Shown here: one piece after another, positions 6,583 through 12,787 of the stretch
Layout of the letters: every line of letters starts with the position of its first letter
How positions within the stretch are numbered: the first letter of the stretch is position 1
Origin: a virus
Length of the DNA: 31,520 bases
IMG/VR virus record: IMGVR_UViG_3300047470_000340
Location: 1 to 31,520 of that record
Reading direction: 5' to 3' (one strand)
Program-made: the position numbers and the translations under genes
The notes under the pieces: model-generated
The model's input: only the letters and a program-made list of their open reading frames with translations
Database searches by the model: none
Told to the model about the DNA's origin: nothing

Positions 6583-6903
6583 GTGGACCCCTACGAAATT
6601 GAAGACACCAGCGATTGGCTAGGCTGTCCGAGCAGGCTGGAAACCATCAAGCATTACGCTCATATGCTCGAGGAAGACATCGAAGAGCTGAGGCGCCAGC
6701 TTCACACGGCGAAGGAAAACATTTCCACCCTAGTCGAAATGAACGACCAGCTTTCGGCCGAACTCCAAAAGAAGCGGGTATGGATGGCGAACCTGGAGGC
6801 GGAAACCACCGACCAGCTTGGTCAGATCCGGAGCCTGACAATGGTCCTCGATCAAAAGGAGCGGATCATTCGCGAGTTGCAAGCGGGCAATCAGAGAGGT
6901 TGA
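6583..6903 (+). CDS. 106-aa coiled-coil protein under LexA control
   Basis: A GTG start at 6583 lies after AAGGCGCG. After about 20 N-terminal residues (DPYEIEDTSDWLGC) the rest is a long charged heptad-rich helix from residue 21 to about 100 (LETIKHYAHMLEEDIEELRR and onward), with no membrane segment. Its TGA ends two bases before the ATG of the SRAP gene, so the two are very likely cotranscribed and coupled. The perfect SOS box just upstream indicates induction by DNA damage, as for the SRAP partner. The product may tether or regulate the SRAP protein or interact with a DNA-repair or polymerase component. I do not recognise the family. Confidence 0.8.
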   Translation: MDPYEIEDTSDWLGCPSRLETIKHYAHMLEEDIEELRRQLHTAKENISTLVEMNDQLSAELQKKRVWMANLEAETTDQLGQIRSLTMVLDQKERIIRELQAGNQRG

Positions 6904-6905
6904 AC

Positions 6906-7484
6906 ATGTGCGGACGACTTTCCCAATACGATGGCATCCACGACTTCGTCGCGGCACTCAGCATGCCCAACCCTCTGGTCAACAGCACCGGTGAGCGACC
7001 TTTCGAGCGGTATAACGCCGCCCCGACGACCCAGGTCGCCATCTTTCACCAGGAAGGTGAATACTTGCACGCCGACATGGTGCGCTGGGGATGGCGCCCG
7101 CACTGGGCCAAGGACCGCGCAGCACCGATCAATGCCAGGGTGGAGAAAGTCGCGCACGGGCCTTTCTTCCGTGCCATCTGGCCGCACCGGGCAATCATTG
7201 CGATTAACAACTGGTTTGAATGGGTAGATGAAGGCGGACCAAAGAAGCAGCCCTACCTGATCCGCCGTCGGGACCGGTCGCCGATATTATGCGCGGCGAT
7301 CGGCCAATACCCGAACCCCGAGCATGAGCCCAGTGAACACGACGGCTTCGTGATAATCACCGCGGACAGCGTTGGCGGCATGGTGGACATCCACGACCGC
7401 CGGCCGGTGACGCTATCCCCCGAACTGGCACGGGAATGGCTTGACCCGGCCACGCCAAAGGAGCGCGCCGAACAGATGGTGTGA
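6906..7484 (+). CDS. SRAP (YedK/HMCES-like) abasic-site protein, C-terminus frameshifted
   Basis: The protein starts MCGRLSQY: Cys2 after the removed Met is the residue that forms a covalent link to abasic sites in single-stranded DNA. The family's other key residues are present: N76 (INARVE), E105 in WFEW, and H163 (DIHDRRPV). At 7482 a TGA ends the frame after 192 aa. The expected C-terminal tail (starting HQGEP) continues in another frame from 7484 to 7603. Removing one TG from GGTGTGATG restores a full protein of about 230 aa, so a 2-nt duplication is the likely cause. The active-site part is complete, but the lost tail belongs to the fold, so activity is uncertain. The gene sits two bases after the coiled-coil gene behind a LexA box. 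Confidence 0.9.
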   Translation: MCGRLSQYDGIHDFVAALSMPNPLVNSTGERPFERYNAAPTTQVAIFHQEGEYLHADMVRWGWRPHWAKDRAAPINARVEKVAHGPFFRAIWPHRAIIAINNWFEWVDEGGPKKQPYLIRRRDRSPILCAAIGQYPNPEHEPSEHDGFVIITADSVGGMVDIHDRRPVTLSPELAREWLDPATPKERAEQMV

Positions 7485-7603
7485 TGCACCAGGGCGAGCC
7501 CACCGAGGCATACGAGTGGTTCAAGGTGGACCGCGCGATTGGTAACGTGCGCAATCAGGGGCCCGATCTGATAAAGCCAGCCGAGGAAAACGGCTTGTTC
7601 TAA
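7484..7603 (+). pseudogene. out-of-frame C-terminal tail of the SRAP gene
   Basis: Read from ATG at 7484 this gives MHQGEPTEAYEWFKVDRAI and continues through NVRNQGPDLI to a TAA at 7601. This is the usual SRAP C-terminal segment (HQGEP...EW..V...V.NQG). It is displaced by 2 nt from the main frame. It has no ribosome site of its own. Confidence 0.82.
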
Positions 7604-7830
7604 GTTGCAGCCAGCGACCTCAACCGCTTTTCAGTCGCGGAATCGAAGATGACATACAGCCGATCAATGGTTGCTTCACTCAAAGCTCGGGCCGATTCCA
7701 AGCCAAGAACAAATCCCTCAGCGCGAGCTCCCGCTTTCGCCGCAACAATCATCGAATCTGCCTGGGCGATCTGAGCAAGAAGCTTGTCGGCTTCACGCTC
7801 GATTTTTGGGCTCAGCTCTACACCTTCCAT
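7600..7830 (-). CDS. 76-aa hypothetical protein
   Basis: The minus-strand ATG at 7830 is followed by MEGVELSPKIEREADKLLAQ, an Ala/Glu/Arg-rich, soluble helical protein ending KRLRSLAAT. Its TAG stop (7600-7602) overlaps the TAA of the convergent SRAP tail. The ribosome site is weak (GGCGGTGG). It has no recognised domain. Its single-helix-rich composition resembles small phage accessory proteins. It is probably transcribed from the 7831-8224 gap on the minus strand. Confidence 0.55.
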   Translation of the reverse strand: MEGVELSPKIEREADKLLAQIAQADSMIVAAKAGARAEGFVLGLESARALSEATIDRLYVIFDSATEKRLRSLAAT

Positions 7831-7882
7831 ACCACCGCCATTTCATTTGAGTGATCGGCTACAGAATAGCGGCATACGTCCA

Positions 7883-8082
7883 TCATGGAACATCCTTGAA
7901 GTTGACGTGGGGGAGTCGAGCGTCAGGTTCCGTTTCGCTCCTATAGTCCAGGCTGATGCTTTCGGCATGGTGGTCGCGTAGTAATGCGTGGAGCCGCGGG
8001 TGAGGTCGACGCCTTTCCATTGATCACCTGACCAGCAGCGATTCGTGCCTGGGCAAGTAGCCATACTTCGGATCGTTTTTTG
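7883..8082 (-). pseudogene. relic of a SleB-type endolysin (3' part)
   Basis: On the minus strand this stretch aligns with the 3' third of the intact endolysin at 9120-9545. AACGATCCGAA and GGCTACTTG match, then after a deletion GCCCAGGCACGAATCGCTGC, ACGCATTACTACGCGACCA, and finally CTTCAAGGATGTTCCATGA, which matches the intact gene's end. Frame changes split it, with AQARIAAGQVI in one frame and STHYYATTMPKASAW in another. No 5' part is left. It is the only content of the gene-free stretch 7831-8224. It indicates an earlier lysis module at this prophage end, displaced by the MltR-like gene. Confidence 0.82.
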
Positions 8083-8224
8083 TCTTGAGTTTTAAAGGTT
8101 TGCTGAGGGCTGCCCCCCCCTATTTCTTCCCTCAAAAACGCAAAAAGGATACAAAAAGTCGTACCAGTTAGCGCTACCGAATTCCTTCAGATATGCTCTC
8201 CCAGAAAATTTCAAGGAGCCATCT

Positions 8225-8788
8225 ATGTTCGAAGGAAAAAGCGACTCAGAAGTACAAACCATGTGCTTCGAATTGATCCAGAAGGAAAATGACAGGGGCT
8301 CCGCATTGCTGGCTGCGGTGCTTGCCGAGAACATATTGCAACAACTGCTTTCTGCACGACTTCTTCTTCCTTGCGGCCAGGAAAAACTTTTAGATGGGTT
8401 CAACTCTCCGATAGGCACGTTTTCTTCAAAAATTGAACTGACTTACCGGCTAGGAATTATCCCGAAAGGTTTAGCTGACTTGCTAAACGGCCTGCGGAAG
8501 ATAAGAAACATTTTTGCTCATGAAACTATCGCTGACTTCGAGACGCCATCGGTCGCAAGTAAAACAGAGTCCGCGTTTCAGACTAACCCTATTCACTACG
8601 AAGACTTCATTAATAACTGGTCTGCGGATATCAATAAGGTTTTTGTAGAGCATGGCGTTGAACACGTTGTGAATGCGAAAACCATCAAGCTTCGTGTTAG
8701 ATTCAACAACTACTTCGCGCACGCCATCATGACTTTGAATGCCATCCAGAGGATAAATACCAGAATTACACCGATTTTCCAGATTTAA
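8225..8788 (+). CDS. MltR-like HEPN protein, likely prophage moron
   Basis: A 187-aa protein; the ATG at 8225 follows AAGGAG by eight bases. The N-terminal half matches the MltR (mannitol operon repressor) type: DRGSALLAAVLAENILQQLL, then FNSPIGTFSSKIELTYRLGI, then R94-N-I-F-A-H99, an Rx4H motif as in HEPN folds. The C-terminal 80 residues are not recognised. Base composition is clearly AT-richer than the surrounding phage genes, and the direction is opposite to the late operon, both typical of a recently gained moron. Its TAA overlaps the spanin's TAA on the other strand (TTAA, 8785-8788). No mannitol genes are nearby, so a role as metabolic repressor is unlikely; phage-encoded defence or a toxin is possible but inferred. 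Confidence 0.78.
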   Translation: MFEGKSDSEVQTMCFELIQKENDRGSALLAAVLAENILQQLLSARLLLPCGQEKLLDGFNSPIGTFSSKIELTYRLGIIPKGLADLLNGLRKIRNIFAHETIADFETPSVASKTESAFQTNPIHYEDFINNWSADINKVFVEHGVEHVVNAKTIKLRVRFNNYFAHAIMTLNAIQRINTRITPIFQI

Positions 8789-9123
8789 CGAGCCAGGGTT
8801 TGCACATAGGCTTGGCACTCCTTCAACGCTATCAGTCCCCGGACGCCTTCATCGGTGATGGCGACAATTCGTTGAGAATGCGTTGGGTCAAGTCGGGCGC
8901 GCGTTCCTCCATGAACCACGCCGCTGGCGGCGGTACCGGCCGGCACTGGGCAGCTACTGGCCGCCGCGTTACTGATGGCGGCCAAGTCGTCCTGATGCAA
9001 TTCAGCCTGATCGGCCAACTGCTTGCCGTAGCGCCAGTCCTGTACCTTCCACACGCCGATGACGGTGATCAGCAGCAATGCAAACACGCCGACCACCGCC
9101 AACTTCAGCGAGGCCAGGCTCAT
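8785..9123 (-). CDS. Rz-like i-spanin (lysis protein)
   Basis: A 112-aa protein with an N-terminal membrane anchor (residues about 8-26, AVVGVFALLLITVIGVW) and a periplasmic helical part rich in Ala and Asp, ending in a Cys-containing helix (ALKECQAYVQTLA). This is the build of an Rz-type inner-membrane spanin, which joins the inner and outer membranes at the last step of phage lysis. Its ATG overlaps the endolysin stop (ATGA). No o-spanin (Rz1) with a lipobox is visible inside or after it. It is shorter than lambda Rz (153 aa). Confidence 0.72.
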   Translation of the reverse strand: MSLASLKLAVVGVFALLLITVIGVWKVQDWRYGKQLADQAELHQDDLAAISNAAASSCPVPAGTAASGVVHGGTRARLDPTHSQRIVAITDEGVRGLIALKECQAYVQTLAR

Positions 9124-9545
9124 GGCACATCCTTGAAGAAGATGTGCTGACCAAGTTTCAGCGTTTGCTTCGCTCCTTGAGCCCAGGCCGGTGCAGCTTT
9201 CATGCTGGTCGCGTAGTAGTGCGTGGCGCCGCCGGTGGGGTCCGGGACTTTGCCGGCGATGACCTGGTCGGCAGCGATCTGGGCTTGGGCAAACTCCCGA
9301 AACGGAATCGACTTAGCGCCACTCAAGTAGGCGAAGTTCGGATCGTTCTTGTTCCAACAGCTGAACTGATAGGGCTTCTGGCACACACCGGTGTAACCCT
9401 CCCCCCACCAGGACTTTGCCTTGCCATCGTTCACGCGGTTGCGAATGGTCCAGGCCACGGCGATCTGGCCAACGAGGCTTTCGCCGCGAGCCTCACCCCA
9501 GAGTGTGCGAGCGAGGACGTCGCGATCTTTCTCAGTTGCGGTCAT
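9120..9545 (-). CDS. endolysin, SleB/CwlJ-type cell wall hydrolase
   Basis: A 141-aa protein of the Hydrolase_2 (SleB) type. The signature LARTLWGEARGES with E17 or E21 as probable catalytic acid is followed by AVAWTIRNRVND, the conserved W-GEGYTGVCQKPYQFSCWN segment, and GATHYYATSM. It has no signal peptide, so release needs a holin. The ATG at 9545 has GGAG six bases upstream. It lies between a terminator (9561-9584) and the spanin in a lysis cassette. A decayed second copy lies at 7883-8082. The protein cuts peptidoglycan at the end of the lytic cycle. Confidence 0.9.
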   Translation of the reverse strand: MTATEKDRDVLARTLWGEARGESLVGQIAVAWTIRNRVNDGKAKSWWGEGYTGVCQKPYQFSCWNKNDPNFAYLSGAKSIPFREFAQAQIAADQVIAGKVPDPTGGATHYYATSMKAAPAWAQGAKQTLKLGQHIFFKDVP

Positions 9546-9560
9546 GGTTTTCTCCAGGCG

Positions 9561-9584
9561 AAAAAAAGCCCGCGCTTGGCGGGC
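9561..9584 (-). terminator. intrinsic terminator before the endolysin gene
   Basis: On the minus strand a GCCCGC / GCGGGC stem with a 5-nt loop (9568-9584) is followed by seven T residues. It lies between the small 71-aa gene and the endolysin and would reduce late readthrough or define transcript ends. Confidence 0.75.
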
Positions 9585-9602
9585 GTAAGGAAGTGTGTGC
9601 AG

Positions 9603-9818
9603 TCAGCTGGCAGGATCGGTGACCACTTCCGGCAACGGCTCTGCCGTGACGATCACCTGGGCGCTGTAGGCATTGATCAGCTGCGCCGTGCGTACCACGG
9701 CCTGCGGTTGCGCGGTGACAATGGCGCGCGCCTGGGCGTCCGCCTCTTCGGCCGTGGCGAAGACTTCGTGATTGATCGGGTCGAAGTTGTTGCTGGTGTT
9801 GATGACGATGAAGGACAT
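9603..9818 (-). CDS. 71-aa hypothetical phage protein
   Basis: I chose the ATG at 9818 because GGAG lies about eight bases upstream; the longer reading to 9848 overlaps the terminator-like hairpin. The protein MSFIVINTSNNFDPINHEVF, with an Ala-rich helix after it (TAEEADAQARAIVTAQ), is soluble and acidic. It sits between two terminators in the lysis/fibre region. No function is known to me. Confidence 0.65.
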   Translation of the reverse strand: MSFIVINTSNNFDPINHEVFATAEEADAQARAIVTAQPQAVVRTAQLINAYSAQVIVTAEPLPEVVTDPAS

Positions 9819-9844
9819 TGTGAATCTCCGGTTGCAGATTTTGG

Positions 9845-9872
9845 GCAAAAATAAACCCGCTCGAGGGCGGGT
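9845..9872 (-). terminator. intrinsic-terminator-like hairpin
   Basis: On the minus strand ACCCGC / GCGGGT with a 6-nt loop is followed by TTTATTTTT. It separates the DUF1353 gene from the 71-aa gene. Confidence 0.65.
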
Positions 9873-9898
9873 GACTGTGTTCTGTGTAGATCAGACCA

Positions 9899-10300
9899 TC
9901 ACGGCTGCTGCGGGGAGTTGGCGGGTCTGGGCGCCTTGCTGTATCGCCCAGCGCCACCTATTCGAACGCCGACCCAAAACAGCCAGGCTCGCCAGCGCGC
10001 CACCCCTTCAGCGCGCAGGGCACGGTAGAAAATGGCGTCAGCTTGCTTGCGGCTGACGGCGCCGGTCGTGTACAGCCAGTCATGCACTGTTGCTGCATAG
10101 TTGCCGTAGCCTGACACCAGCGCGAAGAGCGCGAACAGGAAGGCATTGTGCAGCACCTTGATACTGGCGAAGTCCGTAGCGAAACCGGCCGGCACTGTGA
10201 TGACGCGCTGGCTCTCATCGGCCAGCACCAACTCATCAAGGAGAATGTGCGTCCACTTGCCGAGCTGCTCAGTTTTCAGGGTGGTGGTGAAACGACTCAT
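9899..10300 (-). CDS. DUF1353 phage protein
   Basis: A 133-aa protein. The ATG at 10300 overlaps the stop of the upstream gene as ATGA; a GTG at 10309 is the alternative. It has the DUF1353 pattern: a beta-rich N-terminus (RFTTTLKTEQLGKWTHIL), then VPAGFATDFASIK and YAATVHDWLYTTGAVSR, then ADAIFYRALRAEGV. DUF1353 proteins are common in tailed phages between tail-fibre and lysis genes; their role is not known. A hydrophobic stretch (NAFLFALFALVSGY) could give weak membrane contact. A holin role cannot be supported. Confidence 0.85.
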   Translation of the reverse strand: MSRFTTTLKTEQLGKWTHILLDELVLADESQRVITVPAGFATDFASIKVLHNAFLFALFALVSGYGNYAATVHDWLYTTGAVSRKQADAIFYRALRAEGVARWRAWLFWVGVRIGGAGRYSKAPRPANSPQQP

Positions 10301-10815
10301 ACGGGCCACCCCTCATTCAACATGGCGGCAGTGAAGCTGCCATCGCCCACCGCTGCCAGCAGGTCAGCTTCACGATCAAAGCAGCCCTGGACAAAGTCCG
10401 CGACCGCCTCTGCCATCACCAATACCTGGGCAGACGGCAGGTCAACGAACCCTTCCGGGGTTTTCCAGCGCAAGGTGTAAGCCGGGTTGCGCATGGCCTT
10501 AATCGCGGAACCATTGATCAAGGTCTTGGCGCGGTCATCCGTATTGATGGCCATGCCGTCAACAGTGATGCCCGACGTTTCAACTTCGTAACGCCGTTCC
10601 GCAATACGCGCTACTTGCTGTTCCGGCGTCAATGGCGCTTCCACGTAAAAGCCAATAGCGCCGTGCGCACCCGAGATGAGAGAGGCATACAGCTCACGAC
10701 CGAACTCATTGTCATCGTCTGACGAGGCGGTAAAAGGAATCCAACCCAGGACCTCGTGCTCGACTTCGCAATCGATGGTCCCGCGCTGGTTGTAACGAGG
10801 ATTTTTAATATTCAT
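10297..10815 (-). CDS. DUF4376-type tail fibre assembly protein
   Basis: The ATG at 10815 overlaps the TAA of the tail-fibre gene by one base (TAATG), giving 172 aa. The longer reading to 10896 runs into the fibre gene. The N-terminus (NIKNPRYNQRGTIDCEVEH) is typical of fibre-associated proteins. The C-terminal half has the DUF4376 features: RYEVETSGITVDG, INTDDRAKTLINGSA, and YTLRWKTPEGFVDL. Such proteins lie next to tail-fibre genes and are thought to assist fibre assembly or attach to fibres. Confidence 0.8.
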   Translation of the reverse strand: MNIKNPRYNQRGTIDCEVEHEVLGWIPFTASSDDDNEFGRELYASLISGAHGAIGFYVEAPLTPEQQVARIAERRYEVETSGITVDGMAINTDDRAKTLINGSAIKAMRNPAYTLRWKTPEGFVDLPSAQVLVMAEAVADFVQGCFDREADLLAAVGDGSFTAAMLNEGWPV

Positions 10816-11747
10816 TAAGAAACCCTCATAAACAACGTTGCTTGGTTGTTTGCGGCGGCGCTCATGGCCCTCCAAGCACCTGTAGGCGCACCCCAAGCAG
10901 AGTTAGCGGTATCACTAAAACTCAGGTTTGAGCCAGCCACTACTGCTCCACTGGCCACGACCGCGCCCGTTAAGTTTTTAAGGAAGGAATAACTACCCAC
11001 TTGATTGAAGGCAACGGATGAAGCCAAGTTATTGGTGGTGATAATTTCATCCCAGACACTCCACGCATTCGTAACGTAGATTCGTTCGAACTTCCGCCGC
11101 GACCCCCAATATGTCAGTGTTTGGTAAATCACTACTGTCGATAGGTTCTTTACCTCCAACAGTGCATCACCAACAATTGGCATGTTTCCTGAGCCACTCA
11201 GTATGTAGTACAAGCCAGAAGGTCTTACACCATTTGCATCGGAAATGGTTTGTAATGTAGTGCCCGTCATTCCCCAGCCAAATGCTCCGGGCATCAACAG
11301 AGCCCCTGCTGTAGCGTCATGCGTCGATGTTTGCACTGCGCGAGTGGAGCCATTGCCTAGGCCGAGCCCCGCTCTCGCGCTCGCCGCATCGGTGCCACCC
11401 GTCCCGCCCTTGGTAAGGGGCAAGATGTCGTAGTTGCCGGTGGTCCCCAGGGCGGCCATCTTGCTGCCGAACTGGTTCACCAATGCCCGCAGAGTATCGG
11501 CCGAGTCTTTGACGTAGCCCTGCATCGGTGCCAGTGCATAGACGCCCGCTGCTATGGTCGTCCCCTGATAGTTCGGCGAGATCGACAAGGCCGTGTCGCT
11601 GGCAATGTTGGTGATTTCATACCAGCCGCCGTCTGGGCCGCGGAAAGCATCACCGACCCGAGCATTGGCAATAAACGCTGTGCCCGCGCCAATGACGGAG
11701 TTGGAATTTTGGGTGACAGAGACCGTTCCTGATTTGTACCAGGGCAT
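10815..11747 (-). CDS. side tail fibre protein with pyocin-knob-like C-terminus
   Basis: A 310-aa protein starting MPWYKSGTVSVTQNSNSVIG, the usual start of Pseudomonas phage and pyocin fibre attachment domains. A segment LPLTKGGTGGTDAASARAGL (fibre 'GGTGG...AR..LGLG' repeat) is followed by a C-terminal region (residues about 140-250) with YYILSGSG and AWSVWDEIITTNN, as in knob domains that bind sugars. It probably recognises the cell surface together with J. The chaperone gene follows it directly. Confidence 0.82.
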   Translation of the reverse strand: MPWYKSGTVSVTQNSNSVIGAGTAFIANARVGDAFRGPDGGWYEITNIASDTALSISPNYQGTTIAAGVYALAPMQGYVKDSADTLRALVNQFGSKMAALGTTGNYDILPLTKGGTGGTDAASARAGLGLGNGSTRAVQTSTHDATAGALLMPGAFGWGMTGTTLQTISDANGVRPSGLYYILSGSGNMPIVGDALLEVKNLSTVVIYQTLTYWGSRRKFERIYVTNAWSVWDEIITTNNLASSVAFNQVGSYSFLKNLTGAVVASGAVVAGSNLSFSDTANSAWGAPTGAWRAMSAAANNQATLFMRVS

Positions 11748-11771
11748 TGAATATCTCCAGAAATAAAGTGT

Positions 11772-12431
11772 TCAGGCCAGCAATTTGGCGCAGAGAAAGG
11801 GGCGGTGGCCTTGGTCGGTCCAGGCATTAGTTGCGAGGCTGTACATGAGGATGCGGCTGTTGGCGTAATCGATACCCAGCGCGCAGCCTCCACCGGTTGC
11901 TGCGTTGTGGCAGTTCATGGCGAAAGGATTAAGGGAGATGTATTCGCCTGGGCCAAGCAACTTACCGATGCCCCAGATGTAACGGCGCCCCACGGTCAGC
12001 ACCTCATCGCCGAGATAGGTCCAGTTGCCGGCGGCAAATGTCACCACAACCGCCGGCGCACCGCTGTCATAGACCAGCGTGGCGTTCTGATCCCACAGCC
12101 GCAGTCCATACGCCGCAGTGCCCATCGAAGCCCAGGCAGCCACAAAGTATTGACCACTCAGCGTGGCAGTAACGTTGGATGCCTTCATGGTGAACCCAGT
12201 CCAGTTTCCCGGGCCACCGGTGAACCACACCGATATCGGCACCTGGATCACCCCCTGATCCGGGCGAACGAACACCAGCGGCGGGTCTTGGCTGGTGATT
12301 GCTCTGGCAAACAGTCCCGACGCATTGGTTGTCCCTGAATACGATCCTTTGGTCAGCATGCACAGCCTGGGAGCCTCGGAATCGATCTGAACAAACGCGT
12401 TGTCGTTGATGCTCTGGAAGCCATAACTCAT
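11772..12431 (-). CDS. phage tail-tip associated hypothetical protein
   Basis: A 219-aa, beta-rich protein (MSYGFQSINDNAFVQIDSE) with many Gly/Trp residues and no membrane segment. Its ATG overlaps the stop of the preceding 118-aa gene (ATGA, 12428-12431), so the two are coupled. The start resembles that of the 118-aa protein (xSYGx). The position right after J and before the fibre suggests a tail-tip decoration or adhesin subunit. I cannot name a family. Confidence 0.75.
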   Translation of the reverse strand: MSYGFQSINDNAFVQIDSEAPRLCMLTKGSYSGTTNASGLFARAITSQDPPLVFVRPDQGVIQVPISVWFTGGPGNWTGFTMKASNVTATLSGQYFVAAWASMGTAAYGLRLWDQNATLVYDSGAPAVVVTFAAGNWTYLGDEVLTVGRRYIWGIGKLLGPGEYISLNPFAMNCHNAATGGGCALGIDYANSRILMYSLATNAWTDQGHRPFLCAKLLA

Positions 12432-12784
12432 GTTGCAAACCTTATCGCGTAGGCCTTGGCGACAACCACGGAGCCGATTGTGGAAGCACTTGCCGAAGGA
12501 TTTTTTCTCAAGACAACGACCTGCCCCATCGAAGTCGAGACATAGGGATAAGACCTGGCGTTCCCCAATCCGTCGTTCTCTGCCGTCTGCACATCCTGTG
12601 CCCTCGTCGGAATGATCATGAACACACAGTTGGCCGGATTGAACCCCGGAATACTCAGTGTGTAGCTGGGCGTGACCCCGCCGAAGTCGATCACGCCCTG
12701 CCAGATCACCTGATAGGTAAAGGTGTTGGTGTCCATGGATAGGGCACCGTTTTCATCAAACACGCGCAGACCATATGAAGCCAT
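12428..12784 (-). CDS. phage tail-tip associated hypothetical protein
   Basis: A 118-aa protein starting MASYGLRVFDENGALSMDT, beta-rich, lying three bases after the J stop and overlapping the next gene by ATGA. This pair (118 aa + 219 aa) between J and the tail fibre occurs in lambda-like Pseudomonas prophages as I remember them; no function is known to me. It probably belongs to the tail tip. Confidence 0.75.
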   Translation of the reverse strand: MASYGLRVFDENGALSMDTNTFTYQVIWQGVIDFGGVTPSYTLSIPGFNPANCVFMIIPTRAQDVQTAENDGLGNARSYPYVSTSMGQVVVLRKNPSASASTIGSVVVAKAYAIRFAT

Positions 12785-12787
12785 TGT

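Noticed and set aside
6615-7484. 289-aa reading frame starting inside the coiled-coil gene
   Set aside because: Its first 97 residues are the coiled-coil gene read in another frame; the true SRAP start is the MCGR at 6906.
9078-9854. 258-aa plus-strand frame over the lysis genes
   Set aside because: Antisense of endolysin and the 71-aa gene; those have good ribosome sites and clear domains.
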